A DNA stretch of 64,000 bases from M3007 sp046329435 (GCA_046329435.1 JAXLUR010000008.1:1-64000); one strand, 5' to 3'; shown: positions 8,478-17,802, counted from the first letter of the stretch. Numbers and translations are program-made. The notes: generated by a model not told the origin, from the sequence alone.

Positions 8478-9914
8478 ATGAAAAGCTTTTTATCTGTCCT
8501 TTTTCTGGCAATCGGGCTGTTCGTTTTTACGCCGCAGCTGTCGATTGCACAACCCAAGCACGGCCTTGCCCTGCGCTACAATTTTTACAACTATGAAACG
8601 CCGCGTCCGGACTCCAAGAATTTTGGCGATATCTGGACCGAATCCAATGGCTGGGGCGTGGAAGCTGCTTACTACAACCGCATTGCCAGCCGCACCTTTT
8701 TGGTCGTTCCGCTCAAATTCGGCGTTACCCCGCTGAAAAATGCAGCCATCAACCCGACAGAAGACAAAACCATCCTCAACCTGGACGTGATGATGCAACA
8801 CCACGTGTTCAAACACAAAGCGGTGTTCAATCCTTTCCTCCACTATGGCTTCGGCGGGCTCTGGAATACCACTGACAACGATGTCGATTTCAATATTCCG
8901 CTCGGCGCAGGCTTCGACATCCGCCTCTCGCGCAACTTCCTCATCACTGCCCAAACCCAATACCGCCCCGCCAGCAACCGCCTCGACGGTTGGCACCACG
9001 GCATCGGTATCCGCTACCATTGGGGCAACGATCCGGACGACAAGCCGAAAGACACCGACAAAGACGGCATCCCCGATGTGGCCGACAAATGCGTTGACGT
9101 GCCCGGCGTCGCATCTGCAATGGGTTGCCCCGACCGCGACGGCGACACCGTTCAGGACAGCGAAGACAAATGCCCCGACCTCGCGGGCGTCGTTTTGCTC
9201 GGCGGCTGCCCCGACCGCGACAGCGACGGTATTGCCGATAATGCCGACGAATGCCCCGACCAACCCGGTAAAGCTGCCTTTAACGGCTGTCCCGACACCG
9301 ACGGCGACGGCATTGCCGACCAAAAAGACAAATGCCCGCGCGAAGCCGGCACCGCTGCCCTCAACGGCTGCCCCGACCGCGACGGCGACGGCATCACCGA
9401 CAGCGATGATATGTGTCCGACGGAAAAAGGCTCCATCGCCAACAAAGGCTGCCCCGACCGCGACGGTGACGGCGTGATCGACCGCGACGACGTTTGCCCC
9501 GACAAACCCGGCCCGGCGTCCAACAAAGGTTGCCCGGAAATGAAAGCGGAAGACAAGGCAAAGGTCGAACTGGCTGTGAAGGCTGTTCAATTCGAAACCG
9601 GAAAAGCTGCTCTGTTGCCGCAATCGAAAAAGGTGCTCGACGATGTTGCCGCAGTGCTGATCAAATACCCGGAGTATCACCTCAACATCGGCGGGCACAC
9701 CGACAACACGGGTAGCGCTGCCGTCAACCAGAAACTGTCGGCCGACCGCGCCAAAGCCTGCTACGACTACCTCGTCAGCAAAGGCGTTGCCGCCAACCGC
9801 CTGACCCACGCAGGTTACGGCCAGACCAAACCAGTGGCCGACAACAAAACTGCCGAAGGCCGAGCCGCCAACCGCCGCACGGAATTCGATCTGGTACTGC
9901 CGGAGAAGAAGTAA
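8478..9914 (+). CDS. OmpA-family outer membrane protein with thrombospondin type 3 repeats
   Basis: The 478-residue protein has a signal peptide (MKSFLSVLFLAIG...) and a beta-barrel-like N-terminal half (about 25-185). Six or so Asp-rich TSP3 repeats follow (about 189-354; units of the kind DRDGDGITDSDD...CP). The C-terminus is an OmpA-like peptidoglycan-binding domain (about 365-478) with GHTDNTG, LSADRA and NRRTEF. The barrel should sit in the outer membrane, the repeats should bind calcium and act as a rigid spacer, and the end domain should grip peptidoglycan. The ATG at 8478 is chosen because it opens the signal peptide; the frame is open back to 8406 through promoter sequence. The gene is monocistronic. 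Confidence 0.93.
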   Translation: MKSFLSVLFLAIGLFVFTPQLSIAQPKHGLALRYNFYNYETPRPDSKNFGDIWTESNGWGVEAAYYNRIASRTFLVVPLKFGVTPLKNAAINPTEDKTILNLDVMMQHHVFKHKAVFNPFLHYGFGGLWNTTDNDVDFNIPLGAGFDIRLSRNFLITAQTQYRPASNRLDGWHHGIGIRYHWGNDPDDKPKDTDKDGIPDVADKCVDVPGVASAMGCPDRDGDTVQDSEDKCPDLAGVVLLGGCPDRDSDGIADNADECPDQPGKAAFNGCPDTDGDGIADQKDKCPREAGTAALNGCPDRDGDGITDSDDMCPTEKGSIANKGCPDRDGDGVIDRDDVCPDKPGPASNKGCPEMKAEDKAKVELAVKAVQFETGKAALLPQSKKVLDDVAAVLIKYPEYHLNIGGHTDNTGSAAVNQKLSADRAKACYDYLVSKGVAANRLTHAGYGQTKPVADNKTAEGRAANRRTEFDLVLPEKK

Positions 9915-9938
9915 ATTTAACTGCTGATTCGGACCAAA

Positions 9939-9971
9939 AAAGAGGGCGCTGTCATCGACAGCGCCCTCTTT
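9939..9971. terminator. Strong bidirectional terminator
   Basis: A 13-bp perfect stem (9941-9953 with 9957-9969), an ATC loop and flanking A- and T-runs. It separates the convergent OmpA-family and yihY-like genes. Confidence 0.9.
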
Positions 9972-9995
9972 TGGTTTTTACCTGATCTTCAAGGC

Positions 9996-11000
9996 CTAAT
10001 CAGCCTGGTCCGCGTCGTCGCCGTCTTCCTCCTGATCCTGTTTGCGTTGCCGCCGCGCGTGGAGAACGACAATACTGGCGTTGAGTTCAAAGCCGATGAG
10101 GATGATCAGGCAGTTCAACTGGAGCCATACCATCAGTACGATCAGGGTGCCGATGGAACCGTACAACTTGTTGTAATTTCCGAAGTTATCTACATAAAAA
10201 GAAAACCCCCAGGAGGTCAGGATCGACAGAAGGGTGGCCAGCATCGACCCGGGGTTGAAAAAACGGATCGGCCGGCGCGTAGAGGCGCCATAGCGGTAAA
10301 TCGTGCTGATGCCCGCATAAAAGAGCATGAAGACAACGACCCATCGAAAACTGAACACGATCCAGCGCGTCAGCCAGTCGGCCTTGACGAAAGAAAAGAT
10401 GTAATTAAGGATCGTGTTGCCCAGAATGACAAAAATGACCGAGGCCACGAGAATCAAGGCCAGAAAAAACGTCAGTTGAATGGCGATCAGGCGTTTTTCA
10501 AGCGGTGTACGGCGTTTGAATGCCGAGCGATACTCCTTTTCGAGCCCGTGCATCATCGACAGGGTGCCGTTGGATGCAAACCAGATCGCCAGGAAAAAAC
10601 CGAACGACAACAAGCCGCTTCGCGGAATCGTAATGATGTCTTCCACGGTTTTATACAGCATCCTGCCGGCAGTACCGGGCATCACATCCTGGATGCCATT
10701 GAACAGTACTTCATCAAAATTCTGGTACAGGGGCGTATAGGCCAGCAGGGTAAACAGAACGATGATGGCCGGGAAAATGGAGATGAAGAAACTGAACGCC
10801 ATCGAATTGGCGCGGGTCGTCAGCGCGTCGTTTCGGGTCTCCGCGATGATAAATTCAAGGATATTGTGCAAGGGAATGCGGTTGAGCCCCGGCAGCGAAT
10901 GCGTTTTTGACCAGTCCAGCACCCTTAGCCACAGAGAATGCTCGGCAAAGTATCGTTTGATACGTTCCATGAAGATGGCGAACCTGGATCTTTTTTTCAT
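9996..11000 (-). CDS. YihY/UPF0761 family inner membrane protein
   Basis: The 334-residue polytopic protein has about six hydrophobic helices (clusters near 70-88, 130-148, 172-195, 205-232, 245-262 and 280-300). It carries the YihY/virulence factor BrkB family signature NSMAFSFFISIFPAIIVL early on. The C-terminal tail is highly charged and acidic (QEEDGDDADQAD). Old annotations of this family as ribonuclease BN are wrong; its function is not established. Its start overlaps the stop of the upstream thioesterase gene by 4 bases, so the two are translationally coupled, and arcA lies just upstream of that pair. Confidence 0.88.
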   Translation of the reverse strand: MKKRSRFAIFMERIKRYFAEHSLWLRVLDWSKTHSLPGLNRIPLHNILEFIIAETRNDALTTRANSMAFSFFISIFPAIIVLFTLLAYTPLYQNFDEVLFNGIQDVMPGTAGRMLYKTVEDIITIPRSGLLSFGFFLAIWFASNGTLSMMHGLEKEYRSAFKRRTPLEKRLIAIQLTFFLALILVASVIFVILGNTILNYIFSFVKADWLTRWIVFSFRWVVVFMLFYAGISTIYRYGASTRRPIRFFNPGSMLATLLSILTSWGFSFYVDNFGNYNKLYGSIGTLIVLMVWLQLNCLIILIGFELNASIVVLHARRQRKQDQEEDGDDADQAD

Positions 11001-11407
11001 TCGAAGTATGGCCGGAGCTTCGACAGCAGAAATTCGGGTGCGAGGGTTACCTTTTTTGCGCTTGCATCAAAAAAACAGAGTTTCACTCGTCCCGAGTTGA
11101 TAATTTTCCGTTTTTCGTTAACAATATCCGTGTAAAAGGTGATGTACTGGTCGGGCATGTCCCTGATTTCCGTATGAACGGTCAGCAAATCGTCGTAATA
11201 GGCCGGGCGGACAAACCGCATTTCCATGTTTACAACCGGGAGCCAGATGCCGTGCACCTCTTCCAGCTCCTTGTAACTCAGGCCCAGCGAGCGAATGGTT
11301 TCGACGCGGCCTACCTCGAAGTACTGGGCATAATTTCCGTAATAGAGGTAGCCCATTTGATCGGTTTCACCATAGCGGACGCGTAATTGAAAATCGTGTG
11401 CGTACAT
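10997..11407 (-). CDS. Acyl-CoA thioesterase, YbgC/4-hydroxybenzoyl-CoA thioesterase family
   Basis: This 136-residue single hotdog domain has the family active-site motif RYGETDQMGYLYYGNY, with the catalytic aspartate at residue 16 and the following helix running into FEVGRVE. Enzymes of this type hydrolyse acyl-CoA thioesters; in proteobacteria YbgC works with the Tol-Pal system, which is not visible here. The gene sits between arcA (6-nt gap) and the yihY-like gene (4-base overlap), so it is part of a three-gene operon. The substrate is unknown. Confidence 0.9.
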   Translation of the reverse strand: MYAHDFQLRVRYGETDQMGYLYYGNYAQYFEVGRVETIRSLGLSYKELEEVHGIWLPVVNMEMRFVRPAYYDDLLTVHTEIRDMPDQYITFYTDIVNEKRKIINSGRVKLCFFDASAKKVTLAPEFLLSKLRPYFE

Positions 11408-11413
11408 GAGCGT

Positions 11414-12691
11414 TCAGGGTGCTTCAACTTCTTCCCGTTCGATGGGGCAGGTCATGCAGTGGCTGCCGCCGCGAGCCCGTGATAACTCATTGGACGGGAT
11501 GGTAATGATTGTATTTTCCACCTTTTCCGGCGAAATTTTACCATTTTCGATGTCGCGGAGCATTTTTTCAGCGCCGATCACCTTGTAGCCGAATTCCTTG
11601 AAGGCTTTTTCGGTCACAGGGTTGCGATCATAGGTGACTGCCACACCAGGCTTGAGTGCCACGAGGTTGCAGCCATCGGTCCATTGTTCGCGCTCCTGAT
11701 ACGGGCTTTCTGCACGGCCGGCCCAGATGAATTCCATGTTTGGATTGACCTCGGCCAGAAGGAAATCGCGCAGGCAGGGGTATTCGATGGTCTCGCCGTT
11801 GAAACGGTGTACATCAACATACGAACCCAGGCCTTCTTTTACGATGGGGTGATAGGCTACGAAATGATTGTGGTTGATCTGCGTAAACACCGTGTCGATG
11901 TGCATGTAGGTGCGCTCCTGCGGAATATTGACCTGCACGACATTTTTGATGATACCGCGGTCAAAAAGGTAGTTTTTGAGCATCTGGAAGGCATACTCGT
12001 TGGTGCGTTCCGAACAGCCGATGAGCAAAAAGTCTTTGTTGAGCACCATGACGTCACCGCCCTCGATACTGATGGTTTCGCCCCGTTTGGACGGCGGAAA
12101 TTTATCGACCCGGTTGAGGTTGATCGTTTTGCCTTCGCCTTTGAGGCGGCGGAAACGAGGGTGGCTGCTGAAAATCAGCCGGGTGAGGAAGTTTTCGCGA
12201 AAACGCGCGGTTTTCGCGGCCTTTGTGATGATCACATGATCTTTGACCGTGACAGCGATATCGCGGGTGAAGATCAGATTCGGGATTGGATCGAAGAGAA
12301 TGCGGTCTTCACGCTCGAGGTAGCCGGTGATGAGTGTGTCGGCCAGTTGTTCGGGAGAAAGCCCGGCGAGCCGCGGAATGAAAGAGTAGGGGAGCTCTTC
12401 AAAATCGATGATCTTGTTGATCACTTCGTATTTGCTCTCTTCATCGCGGGTGCTTTCAGCCAGCAAATCGCGCACGGCCAGCACATTTTCCTTGCCGACG
12501 AAAGCGCGAAGCACATTAACGAAGATGTCGTGCTCCTCCTGCATATTGGGCAGGTGCACGATGTCATCGAAAAGCAGTTCGCCGGCGCGTTTGGGGGTAA
12601 TGCGGGCTATCCCCTCGTCGGGGCGGTGGACAATGACTTTTTTTAAACGTCCAATTTCGGAGTCAACGTAAATACGGCTGTTTGCGTCCAT
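11414..12691 (-). CDS. arcA: Arginine deiminase
   Basis: ArcA hydrolyses arginine to citrulline and ammonia. The 425-residue protein has the guanidino-group-modifying fold with EGIARITP (substrate loop), MQEEHDIF, EGGDVMVLN, HIDTVFTQI (catalytic His) and the catalytic cysteine Cys412 in GGSHCMTCP. The ATG at 12691 gives MDANSRIYVDSEIG, which matches family starts; the open frame upstream to 12757 is Bacteroidota-like AT-rich leader sequence. It heads an operon with the thioesterase and yihY-like genes. The usual partners arcB and arcC are absent from this window, so ATP generation through carbamoyl phosphate cannot be inferred. Confidence 0.92.
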   Translation of the reverse strand: MDANSRIYVDSEIGRLKKVIVHRPDEGIARITPKRAGELLFDDIVHLPNMQEEHDIFVNVLRAFVGKENVLAVRDLLAESTRDEESKYEVINKIIDFEELPYSFIPRLAGLSPEQLADTLITGYLEREDRILFDPIPNLIFTRDIAVTVKDHVIITKAAKTARFRENFLTRLIFSSHPRFRRLKGEGKTINLNRVDKFPPSKRGETISIEGGDVMVLNKDFLLIGCSERTNEYAFQMLKNYLFDRGIIKNVVQVNIPQERTYMHIDTVFTQINHNHFVAYHPIVKEGLGSYVDVHRFNGETIEYPCLRDFLLAEVNPNMEFIWAGRAESPYQEREQWTDGCNLVALKPGVAVTYDRNPVTEKAFKEFGYKVIGAEKMLRDIENGKISPEKVENTIITIPSNELSRARGGSHCMTCPIEREEVEAP

Positions 12692-12924
12692 AATTTTTTT
12701 GGTTATAAAAACTGGCGGGCTTAAAATCGCGGCGAAGGTAAGCCAAAAGGCAAACAAGCACCGGCAAACTGGCTCTGGCGTTTTTTACGCCTATTATATT
12801 ATGCGCCTGAAAAATACCGCGGCTGTTTTTGGGCCGATTCCCGGGCGAAAAAAGCCCGGAATGCGGGCGAGAGGCGGCATTTTGTGACTTGTACGGTGCT
12901 GTGCCTGAAATTTTTTTCACTTGA

Positions 12925-12955
12925 TTTGGAAACGCTACCCCGTTGGCTACCTTTG
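12925..12955 (+). promoter_or_regulatory. Promoter P1 of the act-cox operon
   Basis: TTTG (12925-12928), exactly 19 nt, then TACCTTTG (12948-12955): a perfect Bacteroidota primary sigma promoter. It predicts a start near 12962 and a leader of about 205 nt to the actA start. Confidence 0.75.
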
Positions 12956-13039
12956 CGCCGCCCTTAACGCTTTATTAACCACCAAAGCGCCGCCACTATT
13001 TAAAGTGCATCTAAATAACCATCCCTTTTTAACAGTTAG

Positions 13040-13070
13040 TTTGGTGAAAATTGACCTGTTAATATTTTTG
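13040..13070 (+). promoter_or_regulatory. Promoter P2 of the act-cox operon
   Basis: TTTG (13040-13043), 19 nt, then TATTTTTG (13063-13070), again a perfect match. It predicts a start near 13077 and a leader of about 90 nt. Confidence 0.75.
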
Positions 13071-13167
13071 CGCTGACAATTTTCTGACAAGACGGCAAAC
13101 ATGGTGTTTGCCTGCTTTTTGGATCAACCCTCGTGTTTTGATTTTGACATCAATTACCACTCCGTAT

Positions 13168-14556
13168 ATGTTGCTGAAACGCATCTGTTGGGTTTTCGTA
13201 TTCGTTGCTGCTGTCGTTATCCAACTTCAAGCCGCGCCTACCCTCGAAGAAGGCAAATCTCTTTTCTCTGCCAACTGCGCCGCCTGCCACAACAAGAACA
13301 TGAAGGACGACATGACCGGTCCTGCTCTAGGTGGTGTGGAGGATCGCTGGTCGGCCTATCCGCGAAAAGATTTGTACAGCTGGATTCGGGGCTCCAAAGC
13401 AATGATCGATGCCGGCCACCCGCGCGCCACCGAGCTCTGGAGCAAGTACAAGCCGACCATCATGAACAACTTCCCGGGCCTGACGGACGAGCAGATCGAA
13501 AGTATCCTGCTCTACATCAACCGTCCGCCCGATACGCCTCCTCCCCCCCCTGGCGGTGAAACCAAAACAGCCGGAGAAGGCAGCGGCAATATGTGGCTGT
13601 TCGCAGGTCTTGCCATCCTTCTGGGCCTGCTGGCATTCGCCATGATGCGGATCATCGACAATCTGTCCAATATTTCGCGTGTGCAGGCCGGTGAACAACC
13701 CTTGAAAAAGGGCTGGGCACAACTGACGGGCTCCAAAGGCTTTGTTGCCTTTATGGTGTTTGCAGTCACCCTCATTTTTGGCTACAAAACGGTTGACAAT
13801 GCCACGCGCATGGGCCGTACGCAAGGCTATCAGCCGGATCAGCCGATCAATTTCAGCCACAAAATCCACGCAGGCGATAACAAGATTGATTGCCAGTACT
13901 GCCACGATTCGGCGCGACGCTCGAAACATTCCTCGATTCCGGCAGCCAATACCTGTATGAACTGCCACGCAGCAGTGGAGAAAGGCACCATTTCGGGTAC
14001 TTCCGAAATCACCAAAATCTTCGCTTCCGTCGGCTATGACCCGATCGAGAACAAATACATCCCCAACTACGATACCTGGTCGGAAAAGCAAATTGAAGAC
14101 CTTTACAAAAAGTGGATCGGCCAGGAATACCTCTCGGCGAAAAGCCTGACGTCCATGGACGAAAACGGCCGCGCCGAGGTCAACACCCAATGGGATGGTA
14201 TCGTTAAGGCGCTGAAAAACGACTCCAATGGCCGTATTCAGGGTCCGATCGAATGGGTTCGTATCCACAACCTGCCCGATCACGCGTACTTCAACCACTC
14301 CCAGCACGTTTCAGTCGGCCAGATCGCCTGCCAGAAATGCCACGGCCCCGTACAGGAAATGGACGTAGTGTACCAGTATTCCACACTTGGCATGGGCTTT
14401 TGCATCAATTGCCACCGCGAAACCGAAGTCAAGTTCAAGGAGAACGGCTACTACAAGCAATATGAGCGCTACCACAAAGAACTTAAGAACGGTACGCGCG
14501 AAAAAGTAACCGTTGAAGACATCGGCGGTCTGGAATGCCAGAAATGTCACTATTAA
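13168..14556 (+). CDS. actA: Alternative complex III subunit ActA, hexahaem cytochrome c
   Basis: ActA carries electrons out of alternative complex III, a quinol oxidising enzyme that replaces the bc1 complex. The 462-residue protein has an N-terminal signal/anchor helix (1-20) and then a monohaem cytochrome c domain with CAACH (37-41). After a proline-rich linker come two membrane helices (about 142-160 and 190-206) and the pentahaem domain: CQYCH (242), CMNCH (263), CQKCH (388), CINCH (412) and CQKCH (457), five bases short of the end. The pentahaem part is the canonical ActA; the front monohaem domain is additional to that. The ATG at 13168 opens the signal helix; the frame is open to 13108. 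First gene of a long co-directional operon. Confidence 0.93.
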   Translation: MLLKRICWVFVFVAAVVIQLQAAPTLEEGKSLFSANCAACHNKNMKDDMTGPALGGVEDRWSAYPRKDLYSWIRGSKAMIDAGHPRATELWSKYKPTIMNNFPGLTDEQIESILLYINRPPDTPPPPPGGETKTAGEGSGNMWLFAGLAILLGLLAFAMMRIIDNLSNISRVQAGEQPLKKGWAQLTGSKGFVAFMVFAVTLIFGYKTVDNATRMGRTQGYQPDQPINFSHKIHAGDNKIDCQYCHDSARRSKHSSIPAANTCMNCHAAVEKGTISGTSEITKIFASVGYDPIENKYIPNYDTWSEKQIEDLYKKWIGQEYLSAKSLTSMDENGRAEVNTQWDGIVKALKNDSNGRIQGPIEWVRIHNLPDHAYFNHSQHVSVGQIACQKCHGPVQEMDVVYQYSTLGMGFCINCHRETEVKFKENGYYKQYERYHKELKNGTREKVTVEDIGGLECQKCHY

Positions 14557-14620
14557 TTATTTTGTTTCGTGCAGCGTTGCCGGTTTTTCCGGTGATGCCT
14601 GCCAATCCCGATCAACCATC

Positions 14621-14644
14621 GCACATTAGCACATTAGCACATTA
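14621..14644 (+). repeat. Tandem repeat, three copies of GCACATTA
   Basis: Three perfect 8-bp units lie back to back in the 96-bp gap between actA and actB and end 8 bases before the actB start. The repeat would be in the mRNA leader of actB. Confidence 0.9.
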
Positions 14645-14652
14645 CAAAATAT

Positions 14653-17600
14653 ATGCACCACGATAACGGCATTTGGGTAAGCACCGAAGATCTGATGCGG
14701 GAAGAATCCTTCCTGCAATCGGCTGAAAAGGAGTTTTCCATCGAAAACATTGCTGAATCAGACGGCCAGTGGACGGCTAGCCGCCGCGACTTTTTGAAAT
14801 TACTCGGATTCGGTCTGGGCGCGGCAACTGTTGCCGCCTCCTGCGAAATTCCGATCAAAAAGGCCATTCCTTACGTCACCAAACCGGACGAAATCGTACC
14901 CGGTGTGGCCAATTATTTCGCCTCCTCTTTTGTCAATGGCGGCGATTATTGCGCAGTGCTGGTCAAAACCCGGGAAGGCCGACCGATCAAAATCGAAGGC
15001 AATACCCTGAGTAATGTTACCGGCGGGGGCACCAGCGCCCGTGCGCAGGCAGTCGTGTTGAGCCTCTACGACACGCGCCGCATCAAACAGGGTGGCATGA
15101 TCGAAAACGGCTCCGTCAAACCGCTTTCGTGGAGCGACCTGGACAGCAAGATCAAAGGGCAACTTCAACTTGGTGGCCAGGTTCGTATCATCAGCAACAC
15201 CATCATGAGCCCCACAGCCAAAAAGGCGCTGGGCGAATTCCTTGCCAAATACCCGAACTCCCGGGTTGTTACGTATGATCCGGTATCCAGCGCCGCATTG
15301 CTGGCCGCCAATCAGCAAAGCTTCGGCATTCGGGCTGTTCCGAACTACCGTTTTGATAAAGCAGAGGTCATCGCCTCCTTTGGCGCCGATTTCCTCGGCA
15401 CCTGGATCAGCCCGGTGGAGTATGCCCGCGACTACGCAACAAACCGCAAAATCCGCAATGTGAAAGGCGCCAGCATGTCGCGCCACTATCAGGTGGAAAG
15501 CCATATGTCGCTGACCGGATCGAATGCGGACAACCGTATTCTGGTGAAACCCAGCGAACAGGGCGCTGCTATTGTCGCGTTGTACAATGCGCTCACCGGC
15601 AACTCCGGCGGCCCCAAACTCAACGACAAAGCAGCGGCAGCCATTCAGAAAATGGCCGCCGACCTGAAAAATGCCCAGGGCAAATCCCTGGTCGTATCCG
15701 GCTCCAATAATATTATGGAGCAGATGTTTGTCAACAAAATCAATGAAGTGTTGGGCAACCTCAACAATACCATTGATTTTACCCGCGCCTCCAATCAGCG
15801 CCAGGGCGATGAACGTGATATGGCCCGCCTGATCGCAGAAATGAATTCGGGCCAGGTAAGTGTCGTATTTGTCTGGGGCGCCAATCCTGCCTACGAATTA
15901 CCCAATTCTGAAGAATTCAAAACCGCTTTTTCCAAAGTCAATACGCGCGTTTCCTTCTCGGGTATTCTGGACGAAACCGCTCTGTTGTGCAATTACGCAG
16001 CTCCCACCCACCATCTGCTGGAATCCTGGGGTGACGTCGAGCCGAAAGCCGGACAGTACAGCCTCATTCAGCCTACGATTGCTCCCTTGTTCAATACCCG
16101 TCAGGCTGAACTCAGTCTGCTGGAATGGGCCGACAGTCCCAACCTGAACCGCCAGGACGATCAGCCCTACTATCAATACCTGAAATCGCACTGGGCAAGC
16201 GATCTCTTTGCCAAACAAACCCAGTACGCTACTCCCACGGCATTCTGGGACATGAGCCTGCACGACGGTGTGTTCGAAGCACCCGTAGCCGAACAGCCGG
16301 TAGCATTCAGTGCCGCCGTTTCGCTCAATCCCGAAGGCGTAACCCAGCCAGCCAATTCCGAACTCGAAATTTCTTTCTACGAAACCGTCAATGTCGGCGG
16401 CGGCCAGTATGCCCACAACCCCTGGTTGCAGGAAATGCCCGACCCCGTTACCCGTACCGTATGGGGCAACTACCTCAGCGTACCGGTGGAATGGGACGGC
16501 GTTAACAATATCAACGGCTGGAAAGACCTCAACGACGGCGATAACGTCGAAGTTGACATCAACGGCAAAAAACTGGTTTGCACGGTAGTTCGCAATTTCG
16601 GACAAATGCCGGGCACCGTTTCCATCGCGCTTGGCCAGGGCCGTACGGCCGGCGGCTGCGGTGTTGGCTACGGTGTCGATGTAAATCCGTGGCTGCCGAT
16701 CGATGGCGGCCTGATTCAATACTTTGCCAAGGATGCCAAACTCGGCAAAACGGGTTCGGTTGACAAACACTTCGCCTGCGTGCAACACCACCACACTATG
16801 GGTGTGCAAGCCATGGGCAAAGAAGAAGGCAAAGTGATCAATGCCGACGAAAAATCCCTGGGCTGGAAAGGCTTCCAGGGCTCCCTCACAGATCGTTCGA
16901 TCATTTTCCACGCCAACCTGAGCGAATTGCCCAAACTGGTCGGCGAACTTGAAGAATTCCACGAAGAAACGAATCACCTCAACTCCCAGACGCTCTATCC
17001 GGATCGCACCGACGTATTCACCGCCGGCGTTCACTGGGGAATGTTCGTCGATCTCAATGCCTGCATCGGCTGCGGCGCTTGCCAGGTGGCTTGCGTGAGC
17101 GAAAACAATGTGCCGGTCGTGGGTAAAAAAGAGGTACACCGTCACCACGAAATGACCTGGCTGCGTATCGACCGCTATTTCTATGGCGATATCGAAAACC
17201 CGAAGGTCGTTTATCAGCCGATGATGTGCCAGCACTGTGAAAATGCACCCTGTGAAAACGTTTGCCCGGTAAATGCGACCAACCACTCGATGGAAGGTTT
17301 CAACCAGATGGCTTACAACCGCTGCATCGGTACCCGTTATTGCGCCAACAACTGCCCGTTCAAGGTGCGTCGTTTCAACTGGCTCGACTACACCACCGCC
17401 GATGTCTGGCCGGCAAACGAAGAACGTGTATTCCACGCCGAAGGCGACGACAAACCGTTCTATGCCGACAACCTTACGCGTATGGTACTCAACCCCGATG
17501 TAACGGTGCGTACCCGCGGGGTCATTGAAAAATGCTCCTTCTGCATCCAGCGTGTACAGGAAGGCAAGCTGACCGCCAAGCAGGAAGGCCGCGCGATCCT

Positions 17601-17802
17601 CGACAACGACGTTCGTTCCGCCTGCCAAACGGCCTGCCCGACGGGCGCAATCGTGTTCGGCAACGTCAACAATCCGGACAGCGAAGTGAGCAAACTCAAA
17701 AAAGGCGCTCTGGCTTACCAGGTGCTCGAAGAAATCAACGTACGCCCGAACGTCGAGTACTCGGCCAAAGTGCGTAACGCCAATGAAGAACTTTTTAGCT
17801 GA
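14653..17802 (+). CDS. actB: Alternative complex III subunit ActB, fused molybdopterin-like and iron-sulfur protein
   Basis: The 1049-residue protein is the large peripheral subunit. A Tat-type signal with twin arginine (Arg44-Arg45, SRRDFLKLLGFG) ends in a lipobox-like AASC with Cys64, so export by Tat and lipid anchoring are both possible. The B1 part (about 65-780) has the molybdopterin-oxidoreductase fold but is expected to lack the cofactor, as in other ActB proteins. The B2 part (from about 800) has four cysteine clusters: CIGCGACQVAC, CQHCENAPCENVC, CIGTRYCANNC and CSFCIQ...ACQTACPTGA. Thr in place of Cys in the third cluster is typical of ActB and fits one [3Fe-4S] and three [4Fe-4S] centres. 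It lies between actA and actC. Confidence 0.95.
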   Translation: MHHDNGIWVSTEDLMREESFLQSAEKEFSIENIAESDGQWTASRRDFLKLLGFGLGAATVAASCEIPIKKAIPYVTKPDEIVPGVANYFASSFVNGGDYCAVLVKTREGRPIKIEGNTLSNVTGGGTSARAQAVVLSLYDTRRIKQGGMIENGSVKPLSWSDLDSKIKGQLQLGGQVRIISNTIMSPTAKKALGEFLAKYPNSRVVTYDPVSSAALLAANQQSFGIRAVPNYRFDKAEVIASFGADFLGTWISPVEYARDYATNRKIRNVKGASMSRHYQVESHMSLTGSNADNRILVKPSEQGAAIVALYNALTGNSGGPKLNDKAAAAIQKMAADLKNAQGKSLVVSGSNNIMEQMFVNKINEVLGNLNNTIDFTRASNQRQGDERDMARLIAEMNSGQVSVVFVWGANPAYELPNSEEFKTAFSKVNTRVSFSGILDETALLCNYAAPTHHLLESWGDVEPKAGQYSLIQPTIAPLFNTRQAELSLLEWADSPNLNRQDDQPYYQYLKSHWASDLFAKQTQYATPTAFWDMSLHDGVFEAPVAEQPVAFSAAVSLNPEGVTQPANSELEISFYETVNVGGGQYAHNPWLQEMPDPVTRTVWGNYLSVPVEWDGVNNINGWKDLNDGDNVEVDINGKKLVCTVVRNFGQMPGTVSIALGQGRTAGGCGVGYGVDVNPWLPIDGGLIQYFAKDAKLGKTGSVDKHFACVQHHHTMGVQAMGKEEGKVINADEKSLGWKGFQGSLTDRSIIFHANLSELPKLVGELEEFHEETNHLNSQTLYPDRTDVFTAGVHWGMFVDLNACIGCGACQVACVSENNVPVVGKKEVHRHHEMTWLRIDRYFYGDIENPKVVYQPMMCQHCENAPCENVCPVNATNHSMEGFNQMAYNRCIGTRYCANNCPFKVRRFNWLDYTTADVWPANEERVFHAEGDDKPFYADNLTRMVLNPDVTVRTRGVIEKCSFCIQRVQEGKLTAKQEGRAILDNDVRSACQTACPTGAIVFGNVNNPDSEVSKLKKGALAYQVLEEINVRPNVEYSAKVRNANEELFS

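Larger units (their letters stand above)
12692..13167. other. Divergent intergenic region before the respiratory operon
   Basis: This 476-bp stretch separates arcA (-) from actA (+). It contains no credible gene. It holds two tandem consensus promoters toward actA (12925-12955 and 13040-13070). I found no matching element toward arcA. An open frame running into actA from 13108 has no coding character before 13168. Confidence 0.7.

Noticed and set aside
8490..9809. 439-codon open frame on the minus strand
   Set aside because: Antisense to the OmpA/TSP3 gene; its repetitive Val/Ala pattern is the mirror of the Asp-rich repeats.
12692..13107. tRNA or small RNA gene in the longest gene-free stretch
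   Set aside because: No cloverleaf, CCA-adjacent stem or T-loop sequence found by eye; promoters explain the conserved-looking parts.
14621..14644. CRISPR-like repeat
   Set aside because: Units are 8 bp and contiguous without spacers; no cas genes nearby.
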